62,422 nt of DNA from Rhodocyclaceae bacterium (GTDB taxonomy: Bacteria > Pseudomonadota > Gammaproteobacteria > Burkholderiales > Usitatibacteraceae), in contig JADCIX010000002.1 in the NCBI GenBank assembly GCA_020247545.1, positions 1 through 62,422 on the forward strand. The letters run 5' to 3'. The translations under genes were made by a program, and so were the position numbers. The notes below the pieces were generated by a model, which worked only from the letters and a program-made list of their open reading frames with translations, searched no databases and was not told the DNA's origin. Positions within the stretch are counted from its first letter, which is position 1; every line of letters begins with the position of its first letter. Positions 20,526 to 28,625 of this stretch are shown piece by piece.

Positions 20526-21983
20526 ATGAACACCAAGCAACTCGACACCCTCTCGACAGCACGTGCCACACTTCTTGCGCCATATGGTTTGACCGACGCG
20601 TCGATTGAACGCGTTTTTGGCGAGATCATGCATCACGATGCCGACTACGCCGATCTGTACTTTCAATATGCACGAACTGAAGGCTGGAGTCTCGAGGAGA
20701 GTCGTGTCAAATCGGGCAGCTTCAACATCGATCAAGGTGTGGGTGTGCGTGTGGTGTCGGGTGAAAAGACGGCGTTTGCCTACTCCGACGATATCGGCAT
20801 CGAAAGTTTGACGGCGGCGGCGCACGCTACACGCAGCATCGCCAGGGCGTCGCAAAGCGGTAGCGCCGGTCGTGTGGCCTCGATTCGGGAGTCGGCCGGA
20901 CACTCGTTGTACCAACCCAATGATCCCGTCTCTGGATACTCCGACGCGGAGAAGGTGCGGATTCTTGAGCGGTTGGAAAAATTTGCACGAGCCATCGACC
21001 CCCGGGTCAAAGAGGTCATGGCGCGCTTGTCCGGCGAGTATGAAGTGGTGATGGTGGCGCGACACGATGGTGTGTTGGCCGCCGATGTACGTCCGCTGGT
21101 GCATATCGGGCTGACCGTCATCGCCGAACAAAACGGCCGACGCGAGCAAGGGCATACCGGCGGCGGCGGACGTTACGATTACAGTTATTTCACTGACGAA
21201 ATACTGCGCTCGATGGCGGAGTTGGGCGTGCGCGAGGCGTTAATCAATCTCGACGCCAAGCCGGCGCCTGCCGGCCCCATGACGGTCGTGCTCGGTGCAG
21301 GCTGGCCCGGCATTTTGCTGCACGAAGCGGTCGGCCACAGTCTCGAGGGCGACTTCAACCGTAAGGGCAGTTCCGTGTTTTCCAATTGTCTCGGCGAACG
21401 CATCGCTGCTCCCGGTGTGACGGTGATCGATGACGGTACGTTGAAGGATCGCCGCGGCTCGCTGAACATCGACGATGAAGGCAATCCGACACAGCGCAAC
21501 ATCTTGATTGAGGATGGCATTTTGAGGGGCTACATGCAGGATTCAATGAACGCACGGCTGATGAACGTTCCGGTAACGGGCAACGCACGACGGGAGTCCT
21601 ATGCGCACATCCCGATGCCGCGGATGACAAACACCTATATGCTCAATGGCGACAAGTCACCCGAGGAGATTATTGCCAGCGTCAAACGCGGACTCTATGC
21701 GGCCAATTTTGGCGGCGGGCAGGTGGATACAACGAGTGGCAAGTTTGTCTTCTCCGCGTCAGAGGCCTACATGATCGAAGACGGCAAGATCACCTATCCG
21801 GTGGTCGGTGCCACGTTGATTGGTAACGGTATCGAGTCACTCAAACAGGTGGCAATGATCGGCAACGACATGAAGCTCGATTCGGGCGTCGGTGTTTGCG
21901 GCAAAGAAGGGCAGAGTGTTCCCGTCGGCGTCGGGCAGCCGTCGTTGCGTATTGAGGGTCTGACAGTCGGTGGTACTGCTTGA
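20526..21983 (+). CDS. tldD: Metalloprotease TldD
   Basis: Catalytic half of the TldD/TldE (PmbA) heterodimeric protease that digests unfolded peptides and matures certain modified peptides such as microcin B17. The 485-residue product contains the TldD zinc motif in 'LLHEAVGHSLEGDF' (about residues 263-276), where the two His and the Glu form the HExxxH site, and the family C-terminus 'CGKEGQSVPVGVGQPSLRIEGLTVGGTA'. Its usual partner tldE/pmbA is not in the window. It is the third gene of yhdP-nit-tldD and starts at ATG 20526 with AAAGGTAA just upstream. Confidence 0.98.
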   Translation: MNTKQLDTLSTARATLLAPYGLTDASIERVFGEIMHHDADYADLYFQYARTEGWSLEESRVKSGSFNIDQGVGVRVVSGEKTAFAYSDDIGIESLTAAAHATRSIARASQSGSAGRVASIRESAGHSLYQPNDPVSGYSDAEKVRILERLEKFARAIDPRVKEVMARLSGEYEVVMVARHDGVLAADVRPLVHIGLTVIAEQNGRREQGHTGGGGRYDYSYFTDEILRSMAELGVREALINLDAKPAPAGPMTVVLGAGWPGILLHEAVGHSLEGDFNRKGSSVFSNCLGERIAAPGVTVIDDGTLKDRRGSLNIDDEGNPTQRNILIEDGILRGYMQDSMNARLMNVPVTGNARRESYAHIPMPRMTNTYMLNGDKSPEEIIASVKRGLYAANFGGGQVDTTSGKFVFSASEAYMIEDGKITYPVVGATLIGNGIESLKQVAMIGNDMKLDSGVGVCGKEGQSVPVGVGQPSLRIEGLTVGGTA

Positions 21984-22016
21984 GTGCAGACGTTGGTCTT
22001 GTGACGTGCGGTAGAA

Positions 22017-22541
22017 ATGGCTGACACCAACGAACAACTTGCACCGGCGCGTGTGCCGTTGAAGTTCCCACCGTATTTCTCGTGGACTGCGGTGGCGCTG
22101 GTCATGGCAGAAAAGTTTGGCCTTCGGGGATTACGCATCACGGCCATGATCGGCGTGATGGTTGGGTATTTTTGGTGGCGCGGTTGTGACGGCTTGGTGT
22201 GTACGATCTTGTATGTGATGGCGGCCGCCACGGGCGTACTGCTAGTGCTGGTAGTTTGGACGGCGAAAGAGTCGCTTGACCGCTTTGCTAAAGAGCATGC
22301 CGACCGAGCGTGGTTGATCATCGATGTCGACGGGGTCGGTGGCGAGGCCGTACTTGCTGACGGTGAAAAGCGCTTCAAGATGCCTTGGAATGAATTTCGG
22401 CGGGTGAAGGAACGATCACGCTTTTGGCTACTCGAAACAAACTCTCGGAGTTGGATGGTGTTGCCGACGACCCACTTCACCGCTGAGGCTTGGGCACAAA
22501 TGCGAGCGCATCGTCGCGATGTAGTTCTACGAAAAACGTAA
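22017..22541 (+). CDS. YcxB-like membrane protein
   Basis: A 174-residue protein with two hydrophobic segments (about 38-55 and 62-85) followed by a cytoplasmic domain of about 85 residues. The C-terminal part, with a 'WNEFRRVKERSRFWLLET...VLPTTHF' pattern, resembles the YcxB-like C-terminal domain, a small beta fold found in many membrane proteins of unknown role. It begins 33 bases after tldD on the same strand and may be co-transcribed with it. No function can be given. The resemblance is from pattern only. Confidence 0.6.
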   Translation: MADTNEQLAPARVPLKFPPYFSWTAVALVMAEKFGLRGLRITAMIGVMVGYFWWRGCDGLVCTILYVMAAATGVLLVLVVWTAKESLDRFAKEHADRAWLIIDVDGVGGEAVLADGEKRFKMPWNEFRRVKERSRFWLLETNSRSWMVLPTTHFTAEAWAQMRAHRRDVVLRKT

Positions 22542-22661
22542 GGCTGTGGGCAAGTTGGCGACTGATGCGGTATCACCTGAAACCGATTGTCTGCGACCCG
22601 CGAATGAACGTAGCGGGCATGGACTGATCTGCGGCTCCAACCGGATAACCTAGGAACAATA

Positions 22662-23207
22662 ATGAAGCGACGTAATTTTCTGACCACTGTGGCGGTAACT
22701 GCCGGAGGATTGACCGTGTTAAAGGATCTTTTTGCCCAACGTATGGGCCCAAGCGCGCCCGATGCTGCAACCATTAAGACGGCCATGGCGCAAGCCGCCG
22801 GCCCTTCCCCGAAGTTCGAAAAATTGGAGCTGAGCAAGGATGAGTGGAAAAAGCGTCTGACACCGGCGCAGTTCGATGTGTTGCGCAACGAAGGAACGGA
22901 GCGCGCCACCACCAGCCCGCTCAATAACGAAAAGCGCAAGGGCGTGTTTCACTGCGCTGGATGTGACCATCCCTTGTTTACATCAGAGATGAAGTACGAA
23001 AGCGGTACCGGCTGGCCGAGCTTCTTCACCACGTTGCCCGGCGCTTTTGCGAAATCGACTGACTACAAATTGATTTATCCGCGTACTGAGTACCATTGTG
23101 CAAGATGTGGTGGTCATCACGGGCATGTGTTTAAGGATGGCCCCGCGCCGACTGGCGAGCGGTGGTGTAACAACGGTATCGCACTGGTTTTTAAGCCGTC
23201 TGCATAG
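22662..23207 (+). CDS. msrB: Peptide-methionine (R)-S-oxide reductase MsrB with Tat signal
   Basis: Reduces methionine-R-sulfoxide in proteins. The 181-residue product has the zinc pairs CAGC (98, 101) and CARC (146, 149) and the catalytic Cys169 in 'GERWCNNGIALVF'; many MsrB have RYCxNxxxL[KR]F here, so the Tyr-to-Trp change is a variant. Unusually, it starts with a twin-arginine-type signal (MKRRNFLTTVAVTAGG, then a hydrophobic stretch), so it probably acts in the periplasm on oxidised envelope proteins. A ribosome-binding site TAGGAAC lies just upstream. No membrane reductase partner gene is adjacent. The next plus-strand unit begins after a hairpin. Confidence 0.93.
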   Translation: MKRRNFLTTVAVTAGGLTVLKDLFAQRMGPSAPDAATIKTAMAQAAGPSPKFEKLELSKDEWKKRLTPAQFDVLRNEGTERATTSPLNNEKRKGVFHCAGCDHPLFTSEMKYESGTGWPSFFTTLPGAFAKSTDYKLIYPRTEYHCARCGGHHGHVFKDGPAPTGERWCNNGIALVFKPSA

Positions 23208-23221
23208 ATAATGAAAGTCTA

Positions 23222-23241
23222 TTATTGGCGGGCATTTTCAG
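23222..23241 (+). repeat. 20-bp intergenic repeat, copy 2
   Basis: Exact second copy of the 20-mer at 4873-4892. Here bases 23229-23240 form the left arm of a hairpin whose right arm is 23253-23264. Confidence 0.75.
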
Positions 23242-23264
23242 ACAGTTTTGCTTGAAAACGCCCG
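23229..23264 (+). terminator. Hairpin after msrB
   Basis: Eleven of twelve bases pair between 23229-23240 and 23253-23264, with a 12-base loop. It lies just after the msrB stop. There is no immediate T-tract, so it may act as an RNA 3'-end stabiliser or a Rho-dependent site rather than an intrinsic terminator. Confidence 0.5.
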
Positions 23265-23322
23265 AGAATAGGGGAGTTTTACGTTTTTCCATTTCTGCTT
23301 TTGCCCTGCTACTATTTGGCAC

Positions 23323-23388
23323 ATGATCATCTGCGCAACCTTCTGTTTTTGGTACTACTTTTCTAAGCCACAGGCGGAGAAAGGGTAG
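23323..23388 (+). CDS. Aromatic leader peptide of the aroG attenuator (candidate)
   Basis: A 21-codon open frame from ATG 23323 to TAG 23386-23388. Codons 7-13 read Phe-Cys-Phe-Trp-Tyr-Tyr-Phe, so six of seven are aromatic. It is followed 30 bases later by a strong intrinsic terminator and then by aroG (DAHP synthase), the entry enzyme of aromatic biosynthesis. Together these are the marks of ribosome-mediated attenuation. Bases 23358-23364 can pair with 23378-23384, with an inner GCC/GGC pairing (23367-23369 with 23373-23375). A ribosome stalled on the aromatic codons would cover the left arm and free GGCGG (23373-23377) to pair with CCGCC of the terminator (23421-23425). No clear Shine-Dalgarno sequence is visible. 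The peptide and stems are read directly; the mechanism is inferred. Confidence 0.8.
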   Translation: MIICATFCFWYYFSKPQAEKG

Positions 23389-23418
23389 CGCGCATCACTC
23401 GCTCACCAGATTTCAAAA

Positions 23419-23451
23419 AACCGCCGACCAAACCACCGGCGGTTTTTTTTT
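23419..23451 (+). terminator. Intrinsic terminator of the aromatic attenuator
   Basis: A perfect 8-bp GC-rich stem, AACCGCCG (23419-23426) with CGGCGGTT (23437-23444), a 10-base loop and a run of nine T (23443-23451). It lies 60 bases before aroG, so as a plain terminator it would silence the gene; its place after the aromatic leader peptide makes it the likely attenuator. A run of A before the stem would also allow it to work on the other strand. Confidence 0.9.
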
Positions 23452-23510
23452 GCCGCATTTGGGCATTACGGTCGACATCAGCATGTTTCATCCGGTCGCA
23501 AAACTCACCA

Positions 23511-24641
23511 ATGAATACCCCCGCTAAAATGAAAAGTCCTTCACTATCCCTCGTTACCAGCAAAGCAGATACCGATATGCCTTATAACACCGACGACCTT
23601 CGAATCCGTGGCATCAAAGAGCTGACGCCGCCCGCACACCTGATGCGAGAGTTTCCCTGCACTGAGGCGGCATCGGCGACGGTGTTTCGTGCGCGCGAAG
23701 AAATTCACCGAATCATGCATCGCGGCGACTCGCGGCTGTTGGTGATTGTCGGACCTTGCTCGATTCATGATTACGACGCGGCAATGGACTACGCCAAACG
23801 CCTGCAGGCCTTGCGCCTGACGATGGAACCCGACCTGACAATTGTGATGCGGGTTTACTTTGAAAAACCGCGCACGACCGTGGGTTGGAAGGGTTTCATC
23901 AACGATCCCAATCTCGACGACAGTTACGACATCAACAAAGGCTTGCGGCAGGCGCGCAAACTGCTCCTCGACATTAATGATCTAGGCCTCGCCGCAGCCA
24001 CAGAATTTCTCGATTTGATCTCACCGCAGTACCTTGCCGACTTAATCGCTTGGGGGGCGATAGGTGCGCGCACCACGGAAAGCCAGTCGCACCGGCAACT
24101 TGCGTCCGGTCTATCGTGTCCGGTCGGTTTCAAGAATGGCACCGACGGCAATATACGGATCGCGGTCGATGCGATTAAAGCCGCTTCCGCCCCGCACCAT
24201 TTCTTGTCCGTGACCAAAGGTGGACACTCGGCCATTGTTTCGACCGCAGGCAACGAGGACTGCCACATTATATTGCGTGGCGGGAAAGAGCCCAACTTTG
24301 ACGCCGCGAGTGTTGACGCAGCTTGTCAGGAACTCGGCAGGGCGGGACTTGCGCAGCGCGTGATGATCGATTTTTCGCATGCAAATTCCTCCAAGCAGTA
24401 CAGCAAACAGCTGGATGTATCCGCAGCTGTCGCGCAGCAGATTGCTGCGGGAGACAGCCGTATCGTAGGTGTGATGGTCGAAAGCCACATCAATGCTGGA
24501 AGACAAGACATTGTGCCGGGAAAACCATTGGCGTATGGCGTCTCGGTCACCGACGCATGCCTTGGCTGGGAAGACACGGAAAAGTTATTGATGCAACTCG
24601 CGGCGAGTGTCCGCGCCCGCCGGTTGGCCAACGCAGAATAA
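23511..24641 (+). CDS. aroG: 3-deoxy-7-phosphoheptulonate synthase, class I alpha (AroG/F/H type)
   Basis: Condenses phosphoenolpyruvate and erythrose 4-phosphate, the first step of the shikimate pathway. The 376-residue product has the full metal and substrate site: 'VGPCSIHDYDAA' with metal-ligand Cys83, 'KPRTTVGWKGF', and 'MIDFSHANSSKQ', which match E. coli AroG. The start is uncertain. ATG 23511 gives a 22-residue extension over E. coli; ATG 23577 (MPYNTDDLRI) matches the family N-terminus. Neither has a strong ribosome-binding site. It is preceded by the leader peptide and terminator and followed 16 bases later by a second DAHP synthase-like gene. Which aromatic amino acid inhibits the enzyme cannot be read. 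Confidence 0.95.
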   Translation: MNTPAKMKSPSLSLVTSKADTDMPYNTDDLRIRGIKELTPPAHLMREFPCTEAASATVFRAREEIHRIMHRGDSRLLVIVGPCSIHDYDAAMDYAKRLQALRLTMEPDLTIVMRVYFEKPRTTVGWKGFINDPNLDDSYDINKGLRQARKLLLDINDLGLAAATEFLDLISPQYLADLIAWGAIGARTTESQSHRQLASGLSCPVGFKNGTDGNIRIAVDAIKAASAPHHFLSVTKGGHSAIVSTAGNEDCHIILRGGKEPNFDAASVDAACQELGRAGLAQRVMIDFSHANSSKQYSKQLDVSAAVAQQIAAGDSRIVGVMVESHINAGRQDIVPGKPLAYGVSVTDACLGWEDTEKLLMQLAASVRARRLANAE

Positions 24642-24657
24642 CGAGAATCGAAACAAT

Positions 24658-25593
24658 ATGGCCACTGAACTCAGAATATTGGGGCGTCACCAGATTGACG
24701 ATCACAAAGTTGGATTTAGCTACAACGGTGTGGCCTTTGGCCAGAACACGCTACATACGTTCGCTGGATTAAATGCCGTCGATACCCGCGAGTACGTTGA
24801 AGCCACCTTTGCATGTTTGCGTGAACATGGACAGCAGTGCGCGCGGATGGGGGCCTACAAGCCGCGTACCAGCCCGTACTCATTTCAAGGAATGGGCAAG
24901 GAGTGTCTGCCTTGGGTATTTGAGTTGGCTGGCAAATACGATATACGAGTGATTTCGATGGAGGTGACGCGTGAAGCGCACGTCGACGAGATCAATGAGG
25001 CGCTTGAGATTACCGGTCGACCCACTGGTGTGATGCTGCAAATCGGCACTCGCAACACGCAGAACTTTGAGCTTCTGAAGGCGGTCGGCCGCCAGCATGA
25101 GTTTCCAATCTTGCTAAAGCGCGGCTTCGGCATTACGCTCGACGAGTCGTTAATGGCAGCCGAGTACTGTGCTTCCGAAGGAAACACCAAAATTGTGTTT
25201 GGCCTGCGCGGCATGAAAACAAATTTTGGTGACCCGCACCGCAACCTCGTTGATTTCGCCCATGTGCCAGTGGTTCATCGGCTGACGCGTATGCCCGTCT
25301 GTGTTGACCCGTCACATTCAGTTGGTGCGCGGGGTGCCTCGCCAGACGGTATCCTCGACGTTTTTCATGTGGCGGCCCAAGGCATCATCGCCGGTGCAAA
25401 CATGCTGTTGGTGGATATGCACCCCGAGCCCCGCAAATCGCTGGTTGATGCAGCGCAAGCGATCTCGCTCACAGAGTTGCCGTATTTTCTGGAGGATGTC
25501 GCGATTGCGCGTGAAGCCTATCTCCGGCGACTTGCGCTCACAGAACGAGTGAATCAGTCAGCAGAGAATACGCAGCAGCAGCGAGCTGCATGA
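24658..25593 (+). CDS. DAHP synthase-like protein, class I beta / KDO8P synthase superfamily, Asn-type site
   Basis: A 311-residue TIM-barrel enzyme related to class I beta DAHP synthases (Thermotoga, Bacillus) and not to AroG. It keeps GAYKPRTSPYSFQG (65-78; the KPRTS loop is typical of erythrose 4-phosphate users), QIGTRNTQNF (128-137), ILLKRGF (151-157) and DPSHS (217-221). The usual AGPCSVE motif reads AGLNAVD (36-42): the metal-ligand Cys is Asn39, as in metal-independent KDO8P synthases such as E. coli KdsA (GMN). The ligand Glu before HPEP is Asp253. It lacks the N-terminal regulatory or chorismate mutase domain of relatives. ATG 24658 follows aroG by 16 bases. A DAHP synthase role is likely but unproven. 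Confidence 0.75.
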   Translation: MATELRILGRHQIDDHKVGFSYNGVAFGQNTLHTFAGLNAVDTREYVEATFACLREHGQQCARMGAYKPRTSPYSFQGMGKECLPWVFELAGKYDIRVISMEVTREAHVDEINEALEITGRPTGVMLQIGTRNTQNFELLKAVGRQHEFPILLKRGFGITLDESLMAAEYCASEGNTKIVFGLRGMKTNFGDPHRNLVDFAHVPVVHRLTRMPVCVDPSHSVGARGASPDGILDVFHVAAQGIIAGANMLLVDMHPEPRKSLVDAAQAISLTELPYFLEDVAIAREAYLRRLALTERVNQSAENTQQQRAA

Positions 25594-26462
25594 CTTCCCG
25601 TAGAGCGGCTGGTAGACACGGATATGTGCTTGCCTCGGTGAGGCCGCTGTTTGTCGCCGCCGCGCTTGCATCTGGCGCAGCGATTTACGCTGCTGAGCCC
25701 GCGAAGCGTATTGCCGCGCTGGCCCCGTCCATAACAGAGCTGGTCTATGCTGCTGGTGCCGGCAAGAGTCTCGTCGCGGTTTCGGCATTCAGTGACTATC
25801 CTGAAGCGGCTAGGCAGCTGCCGCAAGTGGCGGATTTTGCCGGCATCAACCTTGAAGCATTGATTCGACTTAAGCCCGATCTTGTGCTGGTTTGGGAGTC
25901 TGGTACACGTCAGGCAGATATCGCCCGACTGCGTTCTCTGCAAATTCGTACGGAGTCGATTCGAATCGATACATTTGACGACGTGCCGAAGGCGATTCGT
26001 AGGATTGGCGAGTTTGCGGGTACAACTGAAACAGCGTATGCGGCAGCGGAAAAATTTGTTTTACGCGCCAAAGAATTGGCAGACAAAAATCGAGGCAAGC
26101 CGAAAGTGAGCGTGTTTTTTGAGATTGGGCGCTCACCGCTGTTAACGATCAACGGCCATCACTTCATCACGCAGGTATTGTCTATCTGTGGTGGTGTGAA
26201 CGTATTCGCCAGTGCGTCGCAGCAGGTGTTTCAGCCTTCGCATGAAACGCTGCTACAGATTGATCCTCAGGTAGTTATGCGAGGTGCCTCCCCGCACGGC
26301 AATCGTGATCGAGACGATGGTCTCTATCAAGGTTTCGCGGCGTATCGCCGAGGACAAATATTGTCGGTTAACGCCGATCACATACTGCGGCCCGGTCCAC
26401 GTCTTATCGATGCCGCCGCCGATGTATGCGACGTGTTAGACGGCATTCGCGCAGCCAAGTAG
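25590..26462 (+). CDS. BtuF-like periplasmic ABC substrate-binding protein
   Basis: A helical-backbone metal-receptor protein of the BtuF/FhuD/TroA type, 290 residues. An N-terminal signal peptide (about 10-35, ending AAIYAAEP) directs it to the periplasm. The family opening 'RIAALAPSITELVYAAGAGKSLVAVSAFSDYPEAA' is very BtuF-like, so a corrinoid is the first guess for the ligand. The ATG overlaps the stop of the DAHP synthase-like gene (ATGA), so it is translationally coupled to an aromatic pathway gene. No ABC permease or ATPase gene is adjacent, so it must borrow a transporter or serve another function. It ends convergent with the receptor pseudogene. Confidence 0.82.
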   Translation: MTSRRAAGRHGYVLASVRPLFVAAALASGAAIYAAEPAKRIAALAPSITELVYAAGAGKSLVAVSAFSDYPEAARQLPQVADFAGINLEALIRLKPDLVLVWESGTRQADIARLRSLQIRTESIRIDTFDDVPKAIRRIGEFAGTTETAYAAAEKFVLRAKELADKNRGKPKVSVFFEIGRSPLLTINGHHFITQVLSICGGVNVFASASQQVFQPSHETLLQIDPQVVMRGASPHGNRDRDDGLYQGFAAYRRGQILSVNADHILRPGPRLIDAAADVCDVLDGIRAAK

Positions 26463-26549
26463 CGGGCACTAGATTGGTATTTTGATGGTCAGCTGATTGT
26501 CAGATTGCTGCTGCAGTCTGTAGTTTGAAAATGCCGACCAAACGATTCG

Positions 26550-27915
26550 GGCTTTGTGCTTTGTGATCAAAGCTGGTAGCAGCGCCGTATTTTGTTGGGT
26601 CAGTTGATCGAGCTACGCGATGGCTTGGCTGGCTTGCTCAATGCCGCCGGATTGTTCTTCAGTCGTCAGTGAAATTTCTTTGACCAATTCCGTGACACGT
26701 TGAACATTAGAGACGGGCTCGCCCATCGTCTCACCCGCAGCGGGAACACGTGCCGATCTGCTTTCGACCGTTGACACGCTTTCGGTGATGAGCTGTTTAA
26801 CCTCGTGGGCGGCCTCGGCGCATCTTTTGGCCAGCATCCGCACTTCGCCCGCGACAACATTGAAGCAGCGGCCCTGTTTGCCAGCACGTGTGGCCTCGAC
26901 CGCAGCGTTGAGTGCGAGTATGTTTGTATGAAAAGCGATCGCATCAATGACCGCGATGATTTCAGAAATTTTCTTCGAGGATGTCTGGATTTCGGACATG
27001 GTTTTGATCGCACGCGCAACGCGCTTGCCGCCTGTCTCCGCCGCTTCTGTCGCACCAACCGCCAGAGTTGAGGCGCGTTGTGCGGTTGTGGCACTTTGTT
27101 TTACCGTGGCTGTAAGTTGCTTGATGGTCGCGGCGGTTTGCTGCAGATTTGCCGCTTGATTTTCGGTTCTGCTGCTAAGGCCGGAGTTGCCCTGCGCGAT
27201 TTCTGAGGATGCGGTGGCGACTGACTGGTGCTGCGAACTTCGCTTACCACCTCGTTGAGCCATTTCTACATGGACTTGGCAAGAGTGCCGTGCTCGTCGT
27301 CTCGCGTGACGGAAATCCGACGTTATGCCGATCCACATGGCGGCATTTTCTGCGGACTGCTGGAGCTCTTTTCGCTATACGTCCGCATGCGAATCAGTGT
27401 TTTTGGCAAGTTCGTCCAACGCTTTATCTGCCGCCCGGACGTCTGCTTTGGATTTTTGCACGGCCTTGTTGGCACCCCAAGGATAGTTGATTTTTCCGGT
27501 CTCGATATCCCTTACGTTACTTTCGTAACCCGCTGAGTATCCGGTTAGCCCCTTACGGATCGCGCCAATGGCTTCGTTATGGCCCGTCGTGCTGATCGCC
27601 TCTATGCGGTGGAGGGTTTTTTGCAGGTCGGCAACTTCGTTTCTCCACTGCTGTTGGTACTTCTTGAAGTCTGCCTATTCGGCCAGTTGAGAAAAGTAAT
27701 TTTTTCGTAGCGGCGCACGTTTGCCAGGCTCCCACGCGCTGCTCCCGGGGCAACAACAGCTGCAACGTATTCGGTGATGAATTCACTGGAGCGGTTTGTT
27801 TCGCTGCGCACATGGCCCTAGACAACACCGCTCATTGCGGCGATGGCGAGCAACATAACACCGCACAACGCGAGCAGACGAAAGCGGATTGTGAAAAGTG
27901 TTAGGGATGTCGAAC
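26550..27915 (-). pseudogene. Degraded methyl-accepting chemotaxis protein
   Basis: Remains of a class with an N-terminal membrane segment (LTLFTIRFRLLALCGVMLL, near 27910-27850), a helical periplasmic domain and the cytoplasmic signalling hairpin. Residues near the tip ([37 protein letters not shown]) are still readable at 26800-26960. In-frame stops lie at 27818-27820, 27675-27677, 27375-27377 and 26613-26615. There are frame changes near 27695 and between 27330 and 27230. After the last stop, the usual LDQLTQQNTALL continues. The longest intact piece is 26613-27338. The gene cannot give a working receptor. Multiple independent lesions argue against a sequencing error. Confidence 0.9.
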
Positions 27916-28238
27916 TATGCTTTCCGGCAAGAAACTCCTGCTTACATGTGCGCCAGCGGTGCTCCGCGCCGTTCAATTCAATTAGCAACCATCCGGTGTT
28001 TCGATGCGTCAGATTGTTATGTTCGGACAAGATGACTTAAATCAATTTGGCGAAGAGGCGGCGGAAAGCCTGCCATTTGTCGGTGCCCGTGTGTCGTTTT
28101 GGCTAACGAAGCTCCAAACGTGGCCGATAGAAAGTCGAATGACCTCCGGCTCGCGGTTGAGCTGCGGCGGATGGGTAATCGGCTGTCGGCCGCGTGGCGT
28201 GGTCGGCTAACTTCTTTGGAATTGAGGCGAGGTGGTAA

Positions 28239-28625
28239 ATGGCAGTAACAAATCACACGGTCACGGGCTCGTTTGACTTTGCTGCCGCTTTGGCGAAGGT
28301 ACAACCGACCGTTGTCACGGTGTTCGGGCCGACCCTGCGCGACGCTGCTCCAGCAGAGTTTCAGGCAATTGCGGCGACCGTCCTTCCGGAAGATTACGTG
28401 ACGGTTCGAAGACTGAGTCTCTCGTGGGGTGGATTTTTTGAGGCGCTTGGGGCGACGCCGCTGGTCAGGCATCCACAGCGATTGGAGAAGCCTGCCAATA
28501 TGGAAGACGCTGTTGGCGTCGCCAGCGCACTTGGCCCGATGCGCGAGGACCTCGCCCGCTTTTGCCGTAGCCTGTCGCAGATGCTCGAAACGCGCTCTGC
28601 GGACCGGTCATTGCGTCCCGTCTAG
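28239..28625 (+). CDS. Hypothetical protein, 128 residues
   Basis: I do not recognise this protein. It is soluble, starts MAVTNHTVTGSFDFAAAL and has helical stretches (about 40-50 and 85-120) with no signal peptide, membrane segment or cysteine cluster. A good ribosome-binding site (GGCGAGGTGG) precedes the ATG, which is the main support for its being real. An open frame overlaps on the other strand (28017-28472), without a start signal; I prefer the plus-strand reading. It sits between the dead receptor and the CheB-CheR fusion, so a signalling link is possible but only by position. Confidence 0.5.
   Translation: MAVTNHTVTGSFDFAAALAKVQPTVVTVFGPTLRDAAPAEFQAIAATVLPEDYVTVRRLSLSWGGFFEALGATPLVRHPQRLEKPANMEDAVGVASALGPMREDLARFCRSLSQMLETRSADRSLRPV

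Noticed and set aside
28017-28472. 151-codon minus-strand frame opposite the orphan gene
   Set aside because: No start signal; Arg-rich shadow composition; plus-strand gene has a good ribosome-binding site.
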